64,000 nucleotides of DNA from Filobasidium wieringae (GCA_001600055.1 BCIV01000016.1:268477-332476); one strand, 5' to 3'; counted from the first letter of the stretch, positions 46,232-59,244 are shown. Numbers and translations: made by a program. The notes: generated by a model not told the origin, from the letters alone.

Positions 46232-46789
46232 ATGTCCGAAGCTCAGAAAGCCAGTGCCCACGACAACGCCGGTGCCGTTGACCCCAAGGTAACTCGAGAT
46301 AACGTCGTCTGGCCACTTCGCTCGTACTCATATCTCTTTGTGTTGCTCAGACCGGCAACACCCTGTCTCACCACGACCCCAAAGGCGAGACCGCTTTCGA
46401 GCACGGAAAAGAGGGCGCTCACAACAGGTATGTATCCCCGATTCCTGCGACTGCTCTCTCAGACTAACGAGATGTTTCTTTCGGGAACCAATCAACAGGA
46501 TCGACGGGAAGGATGAGCGATCGTTCGCCAACAACATCCAGGACGCCAAGCGTATCGAGAAGGAGGAAGAGGAGGCTCAGGCCGCCAAGGACGCTATCAA
46601 GCCTACTGACATCGCAAGGTCCCACGGGAGTGAGTGCAAAAGACCCGATTACCTATCTCCCAGCAGATACTGATCTCGTTTCCTCTTATCTTTCTACGAA
46701 CGGCAGATGAGCCGAGCCGTGGAGCTAAAATAGACGAGCAGATCGAGGCAGAGGAGAAGGCGGAGCTCGAGAGGAAGGGAAAGGCATAA
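46232..46789 (+). CDS. Small hydrophilic, charged protein of unknown function
   Basis: Four exons give about 110 residues: MSEAQKASAHDNAGAVDPK from ATG 46232, TGNTLSHHDPKGETAFEHG, then RIDGKDERSFANNIQDAKR and a Glu/Lys/Ala-rich helix (EKEEEEAQAAKDAIKP), ending EEKAELERKGKA with TAA at 46787-46789. No hydrophobic segment and no cysteine. Composition and its divergent pairing with HSP12 suggest a late-embryogenesis-like or other stress-protective protein, but I do not know the family by name. Confidence 0.75.
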
Positions 46790-47421
46790 ATATCGTTCAC
46801 AAATTGCATTCAACCTTGTCGTAATCGCTTCATTGCGTGGCTGCTGTTAGGTTATGCGTAATTCGAAAGCTTCGCAAATAATACCATCATGAAATGTTTG
46901 TTGCCAAATGTTGGTGGTCTTTTTGGCACAAAGAGACAGGTCATTCTTAGTACAATTAGTATAGCATATCTTCTAATACTGTCGCGTCTACTCCATTTTG
47001 AGATCGTTCCCTCAGTTTCACAATTTTCAAGCAATTCTCTCACTCGGATGATCGAAACCCAAAGGAGGAGCGCTCAATTGGATACTAGTTCGATGAGCAG
47101 GAACCCCTCCTATGTCCCACCCAATATATAGCTATCCTACCACTCACGACAGTTCAGTTGCTTCCGCCCGCGACCGGGGGCCGGGAAATAGCAATTTAGC
47201 AATCGAGTGATGCGAGTGAGGGATGAGCGACATGAGCGAGTAATTCTTTGACAGTCGTCTATCGCTCCATCGACCACATCTCGAACCTTCGAGGCAGGAG
47301 ATACAAAGGTGTACCCATCAAGTATATGAGCCAGATCCCATACGCTATCAACCGAATTCAGAATTCCAGTCTCAGCAGCAAGACCAGTTCCTTCATTCGT
47401 CACCGAAGCAAACTCTCGACC
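46790..47421. other. Intergenic and probable 5' leader of REX4
   Basis: About 630 bp. The REX4 frame remains open upstream of its chosen start, with another ATG near 47328, so a longer N-terminus is possible. No RNA gene or repeat seen. Confidence 0.4.
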
Positions 47422-49060
47422 ATGGCTCAAAGCAGCGTTTCCAAAAAGGATTTGAACTCCGACAAACGTTCTCAAAACAGCAAGAGTCGAGACTCAATCG
47501 CGACGGAAGTCAAGCGCTCTTTTACAAAGACTGATGGAAAAGCTAAGGTTCTTGGTGTCGCTTCAGTTGCAACTTTATTGCGACCGGATCGTCATGTTGT
47601 GCCAAGTGCAAGAATTCCTCATGCGGGACCTTCAATGAAACGCAAGAAAAGTTCAATCGCTCCCGCAGCGAGGTCCAACTTGACGTGTGATGGAGATACT
47701 CCCCCAATAGTTACGGAAGACCGAAGTCACATGCTCAAACTGGCAGGTCAAGCTATCGCATCATCCAGCTGTGACAACACTGTCTACGAACATGAAGATG
47801 CTATGGATAACCCTTCGTCGGATCACATACAGAAAATGAGAAGCCTAGTCCCTCCTTCAAAGCAGGATCAATCCGCTGCACAAACGCTACACACTGGTTA
47901 CCCGCTCAAGCGAGCTGCCGCGTGAGTGAGCCGGAAAACATATTCATAGCTGATCTAGTCAGAGGTTGAAATGTCTGCGGTTTTGTTCTCCAGAGTAACA
48001 GGAAGCGAGATCGTGAACAAAGCCGCATCAGTCATGTCACCTACAACATCTGATTCTGCATTGCGCAACGAGTTACGCAGCATGGTTTTAGGGTTGACAC
48101 GTTACGACCGGGAAAGTCAAAAGCTGCCGGGTAATTAGTAAGTCTGAGTTCGTCGCCGTCCCAGCCAGCATAGCTGATCCATCGTTGCTATCGATTAGTC
48201 TAGCAATCGATTGTGAAATGGTCGGTCTCGGCTACAACGGAGAAGAGTCTTGCTTGGCAAGAGTTTCGATCGTCAATTATCATGGTTATATCGTTCTGGA
48301 TACCTTTGTCCGACCCAAGGAAAAGGTAACCGATTGGCGAACATGGGTCTCGGGTGTTCGGCCGCAAGATATGCAACACGCTCCATCTTTCGAGACTGTT
48401 CAGACTGAAGTTGCCAAACTTCTCGAGGGCAAGATCGTCATTGGACACGCCGTTGAGAACGACACAAAGGTAAAGCTTCTGATGCGACAAAATAGGGCCT
48501 ATCTTGCACTCTATCTTATCCGTCCTCTCGTGTGCTGTAGGCGCTTTTGTTGTCCCATCCTTCACCGCTATTGCGAGACACGCAAAGGAACACGGCTTTG
48601 CGACAAATTGCAAAAACCAAAATGCCAGGATTAAAGAAATTGACCGAACTGGAACTTGGACTGAAGATTCAGAGTGGAGCTCATAGTTCCGTAAGTGAAC
48701 ATACGAGAGCGATTCGATGATGCTTTTCAACACTAACGGAGAATCGCTTGGTTTCCATTATAGGTTACTGATGCTCGAGCAACTATGGCTCTATATCGCC
48801 TGCACAAAGCAGAATGGGAACAACAGATGTGGAAGGAGACCCAAGCATACTTGGCACGACAGAAGAGAGGCAATGGGGCTCAACTCAGACCCTCGAAATC
48901 CACCGCCGATACTTCCTTGCTTGACAAACCTTTGATCGCTGCGGAGTCCCGGCCGAGAAAGAGGAAGGATTCAAGCGAACCAGCAGGAGTTTCGAAACGG
49001 ACGAAGGTTCAAGGGATGCCGTCAAGAGGGTTGGGACACGCAAACTGGTGGGAGGATTGA
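47422..49060 (+). CDS. REX4: RNA exonuclease 4 (DEDDh family)
   Basis: 3'-5' exonuclease of the REX4/ISG20L2 group, involved in rRNA processing. ATG 47422 ([12 protein letters not shown]) opens a 170-residue basic, low-complexity N-terminus. After an intron and [19 protein letters not shown] comes the nuclease: [23 protein letters not shown] (the DE of DEDDh), [36 protein letters not shown] (D), and LRDTQ...[12 protein letters not shown] with [15 protein letters not shown] holding the last H-x4-D. The tail is basic ([18 protein letters not shown]), a likely nucleolar signal, and ends ANWWED at the TGA 49060. All catalytic acidic residues are present. Confidence 0.92.
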
Positions 49061-49120
49061 TGAGACTCTAGTGTAGTATATAGTATATGTGTCCAGTATG
49101 TGCATCGACCAAACGTGTGA

Positions 49121-49132
49121 AGTCACGTGACT
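49121..49132. promoter_or_regulatory. 12-bp palindrome AGTCACGTGACT (E-box)
   Basis: A perfect 12-bp palindrome lies 166 bp upstream of the CSL start codon and 61 bp after the REX4 stop. The core CACGTG with flanking T/A is the CBF1/USF-type bHLH site. Confidence 0.55.
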
Positions 49133-49297
49133 TTCTCGTCGTGGCGTCGAGGAGCGAGTCTGAAGAGGAGACCACGAATTGAAGCGTGTGAACGTGTAGA
49201 ACGTCGTTTCACCTTCCCAGACGACTGCCATCCAGCACTTACTGTGACTATCATTCAAATCTTGGTCACACCTATACACTCGCTTCCCGCTCGTCTC

Positions 49298-52200
49298 ATG
49301 GATCAAGCGTCCTTGAATCATTACTTCGAGAACAGTGACGAACTGCTGGACCATGGCCATGGCCACCATCATCACCATCACCATCAGCGTTCAGAAGATA
49401 CTGACAGATTAGAGGAACGGGACAAGGAAATCGATCGACCGAATGGTCATGGCGAGGTAGAAGTATGTCTACTTATGCGATGACATCTCTCGCATGGTAC
49501 ACCTTTATTGATGCATGACCTAATCGCATGTTTAGGCTGAACATGGACCCCTTGATCTGCTGCTGAACGCTATATCGGATCGACCTGGCCAATCACCTGA
49601 CCAAGTCGAAACGGACCAGCATCATAATAGAGACGACGAGAACGAAACATATCTCCCCTACGATACAGACGGAGGAATCCCGTCTCATACGGACCGAGAT
49701 GCACCCCCATTGGGTAACCGCGATCTCCTAGAGCCCAAACACAGCAATGATGATGTTGAATCGGGAAACTCTATACAAGGCTTACTTGCCGCAAGTCGCA
49801 TGATTGGAGGAGACAGTGAACGTACTAGATCCAACAATGCACGACATGTCAGTCATCCTCACATATTGCTAGGTCGATTCACCATTCCCTGATCAACTCC
49901 CTCTATAGTTACACCACCGATCTGGCGGCGATGTACCGTTCAGTGAACCAACTGTCACGCCTCCTATAGCGCATCGTCGGATCAACCCTAATCCCCTCAA
50001 ACGACGAGCCACTTCTCCGCCTCTTTCTGACGTTCGGAGAGCAAAGATCACGCGTATGTTTGCAGCAACTATTGGGCCGTCAGGGTCTCGGGTTCCGGAA
50101 CAACAGATGTCATTTTCCACCATCACGATCATGCACGGACATATAGCGCAAAAGTCTTACGGAAAAGAAAAGCGTTTCTTATGTCCCCCGCCTGTTGTCC
50201 GGATGACTGGAAATGTCAGCGACACTGTCGAAACCGCTGTTTTTAAGCTGGTCAACGAAGATATCGGGAACGATATACCTGTTATATCGAATACGCAAGG
50301 AGTAAGGTTGGACGTCCCTGATCGGGACCTCAACGCAAGGGCACACCTTCGCGAAGGAATTTCATTCCCGGGACTCTATGCTAGCCGAACAGGCAAGGCT
50401 AAGGGATTGAAACTACGGTTAGATGTATACCAACCTGGTGGAACGTTACCCAGAGAAAAGGACAGCGAGTCTGCTGACCCGATCGAAACTATGTTTGCTC
50501 AAGGCCGTATGGAAGTTCAGGATAATGGCGCCGACGGAATGTTTGGTTTGACCGCACTTGCCAACGAGACGAGCCAGGGTCCCGCTGAAGCGGGCCCTTC
50601 GGCTCCACCACAAAAGGGCGTGAACGGGGAGATTGTGCGATCACCTGATTATGTGAATCGTTCTGAGACGGGCTCAAGAATGCCTGGCGAAACAAGTACG
50701 GATGACCAGGTTCCGCCTGAAATACAAGACATGATACATCAGGAACAAGAAATGCAAACTGGAGGAATCAACGATGGCACCCAAAAAGGATACGTCTATG
50801 GCCTTGGCAATATCGTTGATAGGAGCAACGCCGCTGTTACGATGGTATTAGAGGAAGATCAAGCTATCCCGACAACCGGCTTGGTCGAAGATTTCAACCG
50901 ATTCCAGATTACTGACCGTCCATGGGCGACTTTCGAAGCATCTGGGATACAGATCGTTTCCAAGCCTTCGAAACAGACCATTGGGGTTTCAAAACCGAGT
51001 AAGAACAGTCGTGCCATTGGAATCAGAATCGGCGATCCCTTCGCATTATGGTCGAGAGTCTCGGCACAGACTGTGATGACTCGCTATCTCTACGTCGATA
51101 TCGACAGAGGACTGTTAGTAGGACGGAACGGAGATTGGTCTTCCTGGGTCGTAGACGTTGTCTCCCGTGGTCAACCCCCTCCTGGATCTGCCCCCCAAGA
51201 ATTTGCGCCAGATCCCGATATATTGACTTATGGAAGCGTGATAATCTTGCGTGACATTCACACGCATTACCGCTCTGAACCGTTATTGTTGTGCAAAGTA
51301 CTGAACGGAGCCGTTTATCTTCATGATTATGGCCCGGTCTCTGAATTGCATCGGATAGCGTTTGCTAAGACTGTGCCTGGACAAGGGAGGTGGTTCCTAA
51401 GATCACCAGTTATAGAGAGGGTACGGGACAAGCGTGGGCCTCGACCAGGAGCCAACAAAAAAGTAGCCAAGCGCAAAAAGCTAAGGGCAGACGGAAACGA
51501 ACACATGCCTGACGAAATGGACAACTATCCTGGTGACGGGACTGGAGGACTTGACGGTGCCGTAGAAGATAGCGAATCCCAAGGGATTTATCTGGCTGAT
51601 ATACCCTCCGAATTGGAACACGATGATCGGCCAAAGCAGTCGAGAGTCAACTCAAATCTTGAGCTTGAGGAAAGGGTCAATCTTTCACCAGCCCTTTTTA
51701 GCGCACCGCAAATCAGGTTAGAAGAGGGAGAGGATGGCATGGAGGAGAGAGAATATCTAGATGACTACCTGACTTGGACCATTAGCGGAATAAGTCAGTA
51801 CCCTTTTTTATGCGAAGACCTATTGGATTGATACCAACGACCTGACAATGCATCCTCATTCTAGCTGAGCACAACTTTACCTTTTTCGAAGGAAGGCATG
51901 AAATTGGAGATTATACGACAGTATTCAAGTTACCGTTGACTCCAATTCCACAGATAATCGAGGTGCCAGTCTATAATGCCCAGCACAATACCCTTACTAT
52001 GGCTGTTACAAACTACTTCTATGACGACGATAACGCAACGTTTAGGAACAAGCCCTTGTACCTATATTTGGGAGCTATAGGGCCTCTGAGGGTAAGGACA
52101 TATCAGTCAATCGCGCCTGAAGACAACTGGAATGTCGTCGACAGAGCGCCACATCGGTTTCCAGCTATCGCCACAGATGGAGGACAGGATGGCCCGCCTG

Positions 52201-53724
52201 AAAACCGACCATACTCCGCCATTCCTCGCCATATGGAGCATACACTACTCGTGATTAGCTGTCCCGATCCTCTCGACATGTGGAACGCAACAACAATAGA
52301 GCGTGAGCGTTATGAGAGGAAAGCTCAATTGGAATTGCTTTCTTATGAAGACATGGCATCGCATGACCAAGTCGATGACACTGTACATCCACCTGACCTT
52401 CCACCCTACCATGGACCTGATCATGTTCGGAAGCGGAAGAAGAAAGCGGAGGAGGATGACGAGGACGGAGATGCATTAGAGGACCATGCGAGCACGCCTC
52501 TGCCACCAGTACTGGCAAGCCTTCCTGACGAGCAGCACAATCATGCATCAGAGATTGATGAAGTTGCATCTCTACAACAACCTAACGGACTGGACCTGTC
52601 AGGAGGAGCTAGTAACGTGTTATCGGCCGTGGAAGAGTCGAATCATCATGTTCTCAATCTTGGAAACGCTGCAGAACCTGATCACCACGAAGTAGAGGAT
52701 CGAAGTGCGGAATTGCAGATCAATCACTTCCAGCAAGCAGAGTTTCAAGAACACGATCTCCAGCAACCAAACTTTGGCCCTGAACCAAGCGAGCCTCCAT
52801 CTGGACACCCTGAAAATGAGATCACGCGTGAAATGATGGAAAATTTAGTGCGACAAGCCCAGATGCAAGAGCAGGAAGGCGATCTTGGCGCTTTTAATGG
52901 TCTTATTCCCTTTGCGACAGAGGGCTTCAACTTGGACGATCAGCACCAAATCGCTCTGCTCGCGGCACAAGCTGCACGCTCTCAGGTAGACACCATGTTA
53001 CACAATGATATGTCGTTTGTACATGGCGTTGCGACTGACATTGGCATCTTCACTGCTCGAGCCCTTGAAGCTGCTGCCCAGGCCGCTCAAAGTGGTTCTG
53101 ACATGCTCGATCCGCAGGCGATTCTAGCACAACATCAAGCGACATTAGCCGATGCAACCCACATCGATGCTGTTGCCCAAGCAGCCTCCATTAGGGACCT
53201 GGAGGAAGGTCCAGGTCTTGTGCTTGGAGAACTTACGGGAATTGACTTAGAGGCGGAGGACGTGGAGTCATCAACACTTGCTCATCACGGTGACGCTTCC
53301 TCGACATCTAAAAAGGGCAAAAAGGCAAACAAAGAGAAGAAGCCCAAAGCTAGAAAAGAACGGATTCAGAAAGGAGGACCCAAGAAGCCTCGAGCTATCC
53401 CGGCTATTCCTACACTAGCCGTTTCACCGTTACAGCATCTTGAACCTCCAGCTGTCAGAATTACAAAACGGCCTTTTAGTGGTCGACTTGAAACTCAAGG
53501 CCATGTTCCCAGAGAGAAACAGCTTGGCGGATCTAGTCTACCACTCTTATTTTTGCGTCAAAGTGATAACACTGGATATCATACGGGGAAGAATTTGGTT
53601 GTCAGTCAGAGCCTGGACAACGGAGAACACAGTTGGGGTGAGTGGTCTGCTATAAATCTATATCGACGATCGACTATAGGCCGAGCTTAATCCTTTTCAA
53701 CATGCAGATATACACATCGTTTGA
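49298..53724 (+). CDS. CSL-family transcription factor (CBF1/RBP-J/Su(H)/LAG-1)
   Basis: Fungal relative of the Notch-pathway DNA-binding protein; fission yeast Cbf11/Cbf12 control adhesion, lipid genes and cell separation. Five exons (49298-49462, 49536-49847, 49909-51793, 51865-53637, 53708-53724) sum to 4152 nt in frame: 1383 residues. The N-terminus has a His run (GHGHHHHHHHQ). The LAG1 DNA-binding domain starts near residue 203: KITRMFAATIGPSG, SFSTITIMHGHIAQKSYG, EKRFLCPPPVVRMTG. The beta-trefoil follows, with long inserts (QGPAEAGPSAPPQKG region) and QIVSKPSKQTIG, FALWSRVSAQTVMTRYL, and VILRDIHTHYRSEPLLLCKV. The IPT/TIG-like C-terminal part begins around 900 and is interrupted by a 350-residue Gln/Glu/His-rich insert; the end is RPFSGRLETQG... 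HSWDIHIV. The size and inserts put it with the larger class F2-type fungal CSL proteins. Confidence 0.9.
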
Positions 53725-53793
53725 GTTGTCGGAAAGAGTCCAATTTTGTATTTGCCTGCCAAACACCATTGTAATCTCAAGTAATAGCCGAGC

Positions 53794-56700
53794 TTATTCT
53801 ACCCTGATAGAACTATACAGTTGTGTAACAACGAAATACGCAGCCAAAAATCCAACACTGCCTAGCATCAGGAAATTAAATGCTGAAAAGAGGAACCTAT
53901 GCTCGCAATATTTGGTTCGATCAATCACGTCTGTACATAATCTGTTAGGAGAAACTTACAGATATCCGAAATACAGGACTAAGCTGCTCAAGTTGTCGAA
54001 AGAGAGCTTCGAGCTCCAGTACCTATCAAGGGGATTATTGCCTATGTGTGAAATATTGCCAAAGACTGATGTATGATCATAGGCCTACCATATCCCATAT
54101 CCTGTAAACCATAGGCTACTTGACCCACCTATGACGAAGGCTCGCCAATGCCATCTGTTTCGAGCTTGGGTCAGTCGGGTTTAACCTGCCGCCGAATCTA
54201 AGAATGACTTACCTGTATTCTTCAGCACACAACGTGAAATCTGATGGAGACACGATTCGACTTCAGTCAGAAGTTAAGGAAGTGTCCGGAGGCTTACAAG
54301 TCAACAGGATCGTCACTGTGGCACTGGTCAATGTCACCACGCAAAAGGTTAGAAAGAGGAACCCGAAGGCGTAGCTGGCGGTCCGTACTGTCAATAAAAC
54401 CGTCCCCACAGTGTGCATCATGGTGAAAAAGTACTGACTAAGCTCGATGTCCGAATAAAGAGGTCAATACAAAGTATAGCTCGACAAATGCCGCTCCAAA
54501 TGGGAGGACACCACCCAACGCGGCAGATATCTATCGATCGATTGAGCGTCAGTCTCTGGCTTCGGCCATGTCACATCGATATGAAACTGACCCATTGATT
54601 GAGGAACTAGAATAAAACATCCCAGTGAGGTCACGTTGCACTTGTCTCAATTGGAATGCAAAGTATACGCACTAATGGAATAGGTGGAATCTGACGTGGT
54701 ATCGGATTCGTTCTAACGGGCTGGGCTACAGGCTTGAGGGGGAATCAGTCGAACCGCTTATAATGGTACCGTACGATCGCATTGAGACTTACACCATAAC
54801 GCATACCGTAAAAGTAACCGGTCACACATAGAGGGCCAGAGACCAAGAAGTATAACGCAGCAATTGTAAGCATTGTACCAAATGGCATCGCACCCGATGC
54901 GCCAGACCCAATCAAAAAGAGGTTGAGCAAGAATACCAGCGAGGAAACGAAGCTGAAGATACTGATTAGCAGGAGAAGACAAGCTGATCTGGCAGTGACA
55001 TACGTAGGGAAGCCCGTCGTGGTCAAGATTAGACTAGATTTCCAGTCGGTTCCGCCCATACTGGCGAACGTTCTTGCCGATACGTATCCAGCAATAGAAC
55101 TAAACAAGGTCCAGCCGATCAACAGCATCGTGGCGAGTGCTCCCCGATTGGCCGGCGATAAGAAGCCCAGAAGAGCAAAGACTGGAGGGAAGCTTGATTA
55201 GTGACCACTTTAGCATGATCGTTGATAAGGCCTCACGTAAGGTGACCGTCACAATGCATAGCAGCTGACAACCTGTTCCAGTAAGACTAGACAGAAGCAT
55301 TGGCCGTTGTGGCGCGCGAAAGACTTCCCCATGAACCAGCTGGTATGAGTAAACATGTATCAGCTAATCGGCAGATGACAGAGACTTTGAGACAATTCAC
55401 TTTCCATCCAATGTCTTCCTGTACCTGGAGCGAGAGTTAGTGCTAGTCAAAAGAAGAAGAAGAATCATCGTCCAGCATACCTCTTCAGCCAGGTCTATTG
55501 CATTGTATCTAGCGATGTCTTTGGTGACGTTGCGGGCGAGCATGCTTGCGACCACTTCAAGTGTGATGAACCTTTTCATCAATAAAAATGAAGTAACGAT
55601 GCAAATTCAATACTCACAGAGAACCAGAAAGACGGTAATCACCAACCCATTGACCAGCCAAAACCAATGGATCTTGGGATCGAACACATGTCTTGTCGCC
55701 GCATGGAGGGCTCCTTCAGTGTTCTTGTGTAAATCTCAGGTTGACGCTGATACTTACAGATACATATCCCACCTCAACGCCCATGGTATATCGCTCTGGA
55801 TCCAGCTTACACTGTAGCTAAACCAAACTTGGTTATCAACCTTTGTTGATAATTGTACTGGGGTTTGACTGAAACAGCTTGGTCGATCTGAAGTTGACTC
55901 CTGCTGCACACTCCTCGGTTGGACAACTATACCGACCACACGATATAGCCCTACGGCTGATTGATGATACTGTATGTAGACATCTGAGTATATCTCAAAG
56001 AATCAGCGGCAGGTAGAGGGAATATCGACTGGACGCCGTACCATAGTGGTTGTTAAAAGCTGGCAATTCTGATTGCGCTACGAGGTCGCCCCTGACTCAT
56101 GATTGACATCGTTAATAGTAGGATGTATCATACGTAGATCAGGAAACTTACAAGGCGAATCCTCCTACATCATAAAACAATTCTCCTGTACTCATATCGC
56201 GCTTCATTTCTGCTGCAGGCAGACCGTCCAACATCCAGTTGTAACCATAACCGTCGATCACGAGCTGCGACAGCCTCCAGCATCAGTAAGGTTCTACTTC
56301 CGGCCTTCGAACATCATCGCTTACTTGATTGATAAAGGTTGCATCCTGCGCAGAAATGGTAGTCTTACATAACGCTTTGCAGGTGATACTGTAGATTGAG
56401 AAGAGGTATGTGGTAGGACCTAAATTCGAGAAAGTCGGCGTTGTTTGGGTGAACCTACTTGTCCAACATAGAAATGTCAAAAGGACTGTCAAATATCCGG
56501 TCGCCCCAAATAATGGAACCCAAAGATTCCGGTTCCTTCTTGGGTCCTGCTTCTGGAAGACATAAATTCAGGCGGGCTGCATTTGATAGAATCAGTACAG
56601 TCCAACTTTCGTGGCGGACAGGGGTAAAAGAGGATTTATTCTTACGATCATAATAGTCATCTACAAAGATCAACAACCATCAATCAGCTTTCCTTGCGGG

Positions 56701-57021
56701 AATGTTCAGGTACATACAGCTGATAAGCGATTTCTGGTAACCAGTAGGTGATCTTTTCAGGACATGGGACCAACTTGGCTTGTAAGGGACGTACGCTATG
56801 CGAAGAGAAGCTGTTGACAAGCACTTCCACCCTCTGTTTCACTTTATAGTCATGAGGTGCAGTCTAAAACCATTGGAATTTAGCCGACCCATCACTTGAG
56901 ACTCAGCTGATGGGCGCATACTCACGCCTGGCAGATAAAACGCAGACGTTGTGCAAGACAGTCCTATACAGGTAAGAAGTCCGAAGCAAACTCGGACATT
57001 GATGCTCAATCCCGCCCTCAT
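53794..57021 (-). CDS. EMP70/nonaspanin (TM9SF) membrane protein
   Basis: Nine-helix endomembrane protein with a large lumenal N-terminal domain; relatives TMN1-3 and TM9SF act in sorting and adhesion in the Golgi and endosomes. ATG 57021 starts a signal peptide (VRVCFGLLTCIGLSCTTSAFYLPG) leading into the family motif FYLPG...PHDY. Lumenal exons hold NLCLPEAGPKKEPESLG, WGDRIFDSPFDISML and IDGYGYNWMLDGLP. Then SDIPWALRWDMYL, helix 1, HGEVFRAP, and the helix bundle with TGFPTYVTARSACLLL, GAMPFGTMLTIAALYF, RTNPIPRQIPP, ALGGVLPFGAAFVELYFVL, HRAYYAFGFLFLTF and LCAEEYRWHWRAF. The end SLVLYFGYL-FLFSAFNFLMLGSVGF lies in the last two exons, TAA 53796-53794. About 15 short exons; several donors are GTCAGT. 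Which TM9 subfamily is not clear. Confidence 0.88.
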
Positions 57022-57382
57022 GACAGGATCTAAGTAGGTAGAATTAAAATGAGTTTCCGGGCAACGTACGGAACGTACGGATCATAGTCAAGCTTGACGA
57101 CAAGCTACAAGCGAAACTGCAGGCTTCAAAGCGACAAGAACATCAATAACAATAGCGCTAGCGGGTTTACGTAATATTACGGTCCGCAAGCACTTGCAGT
57201 CAGTTGCACCAGTTGCCAGTAGTTGATTACTTTTCCCCTCCTGACAAATTCAATTTCGATCGATCCTCAGGTTGCCTGATGCTAAGCCGTCACTATCGAA
57301 TATCCGTCGAATCGATTGGACCCGAAGGCTCCCGGATTCAGTACCCGGATTCACGTAGTTGCATTTCTTGTGAAGCTTAGAT
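57022..57382. promoter_or_regulatory. Divergent promoter, TM9 protein / ERG8
   Basis: 361 bp between divergent ATGs. Contains ATTACGGTCCGC and short tandem AGTTGC units (57196-57222, TTGCAGTCAGTTGCACCAGTTGCCAGTAGTTG), no assigned element. Confidence 0.45.
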
Positions 57383-59244
57383 ATGCCCAGATCTACAGTG
57401 ATATCGGCTCCTGGGAAGGTATTGATTACGGGTGGTTACCTCGTTCTGGATCCTGCATATCAGGGAACGGTCATTTCCACCTCTTCTCGTTTCTATACCG
57501 TCATTTCGAACTCGCCAACTGTGAAGAAGAGGGAGGTCGTTGTGACGTCTCCTCAATTCCTTGATGCTCAATGGGAATATCACGTCCAATTTCCCCAGGA
57601 CAACTCGGGCATGCCTATACGTGTTACCCCTTCACCGCATGGTACCGCTGGCGACAACCGCTTTGTACATTTGGCCCTGAACGAGACGATGAAATTGGCT
57701 CAATCCATAGTCGGAATGCAGGGTATTGCGAATGCCCTTACGGAGGACGGCGAGGAGATGGGCCTTAGTATCGTTATTGTTGGCGATAACGATTTTTATT
57801 CTCAAAGGCGAAATGTCAGTAGAATGACTAACCAAATTGATGGATAATATTAAAATGTATAGCTCAATTCAGTTGCACGCCCGGGGTCTTCCACTCACCT
57901 TGGAAAGCTTAGCGAAACTAGACCCTTTCTGCTCTTTGGGTATTGACATTGGCTCTGTACACAAAACGGGACTTGGCTCTTCTGCGGCATTGATCACTTC
58001 CCTAGTGTCAGCGTTGTTGGTCCACTTTGGAGGGATACCTTCCAGTACAATCGGACCGTCCATTACAGGACCGCTGCCTTTCGTCGAGCACGAGAATACG
58101 CTTGTCAACGAACTCGCTATTGTCCACAACGTGGCGCAGTACACACATTGTCTGGCTCAAGGCAAGGTTGGATCCGGGTTTGATGTTTCTTCGGCCATGT
58201 ATGGATCGCAAGTCTACCAGCGTTTCGACAGCGACGTACTGCTACCACTCATGCAGCAGTCCGGAGATACTACGCTTGACTCGGTACGTCAACAAATCTG
58301 CTTATCAGGTCGTAAGCTGAACAAGCACGTTGCAGTTATCGGAAGTCCTTCAGCCCTCCGACAGTTGGACAAACAAAGTAAACCCAATAAGTCTACCCCC
58401 TCATTTGAGGCTGTTGCTAGCAGATGTCGATGCCGGAAGCGATACCCCAAGTCTTGTTGGTCGTGTTTTGTCTTGGCGTAAAAGCAACCCAGCTGAAGGT
58501 GAGCCTAGGCAATGGTAGTACAACGACCTTTAAGTAGTGCCAACAACGATCATATCGATAGCGAAACAAGTATGGGATAATATCAGCCAACTGAACCAGC
58601 AAGTGGCTATTGAGATTAACACCCTCCGTGAACTAGCTCATCAAGATTTACAAGCTTACGAATTTGGACTATTGGAGTATTTTGCCGGAAAAGAGGTTCA
58701 CGTATCCTTACAAGCACCAGGTATACATGACCAGACAAGATCAACGCTGCAACAGCTCAAATCCACTCTGCTAGTATGTGAATGTTATGCCTTCGGCGGT
58801 TTCGCGGCTCGGGTCATTGCTAACAGCCAAGGTTCAGGGAGTGCGCAAGCGAATGAAGCACATGGGAGATTTGGCCGACGTCCCCATAGAACCAGACGAA
58901 CAGACTGAATTGCTCGATAAATGCCTGACCATTGCCGGTGTGCTAGGAGGCGGTGTACCTGGAGGTCAGTCCAAAGAGGCTCAAGCATGCTAAATCAAAC
59001 TGACTAAAAGCAAATATTAGCGGGAGGCTACGACGCACTTTACTTGCTAGTTATCGATATGCCCTCAACTATTGCCGTACCTTCGGTCCTAGAACTGTGG
59101 GCTTCCTGGAAAAAGTTGAATGTTTCGCCGTTGACGAGTCGTGCCGATTGCGGTGGTCTGCGGTATTTCGATAGCCCTGAAAAAGTGGAAGGTCTTTCAA
59201 GGGTCATGCTGAGGCAAGGAATGATATCGACAAGAAGTACATAG
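57383..59244 (+). CDS. ERG8: Phosphomevalonate kinase
   Basis: GHMP kinase that converts mevalonate-5-phosphate to the diphosphate in the mevalonate pathway, upstream of ERG9. ATG 57383 opens MPRSTVISAPGKVLITGGYLVL, the fungal PMK start. Exon 2 (acceptor TTCAG near 57871) holds LHARGLPLTLESLAKLD and the ATP loop HKTGLGSSAALITSLV, and QGKVGSGFDVSSAMYGS, which carries the conserved Gly-Ser-Gly-Phe-Asp. Later exons give PLLLADVDAGSDTPSLVGRV, the AYEFGLLEYFAG helix and VPIEPDEQTELLDKC. The C-terminal glycine motif GAGGYDALYLL forms across the last intron (GTCAGT...TTAG). Stop TAG 59242-59244. About 500 residues, normal length; catalytic motifs intact. Confidence 0.93.

Noticed and set aside
49370..49385. 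CAT trinucleotide run (His repeat) as an expanded microsatellite
   Set aside because: It is inside the open first exon of the CSL gene and only about six units long; treated as part of the protein.
53642..54076. 144-codon open frame on the plus strand
   Set aside because: It lies antisense to the last exons of the TM9 gene, which splice in phase into recognised C-terminal helices, and overlaps the CSL terminal exon.
57383..59244. ERG8 and ERG9 as a sterol gene cluster
   Set aside because: They are 13 kb apart with five unrelated genes between them; no other pathway genes are present.
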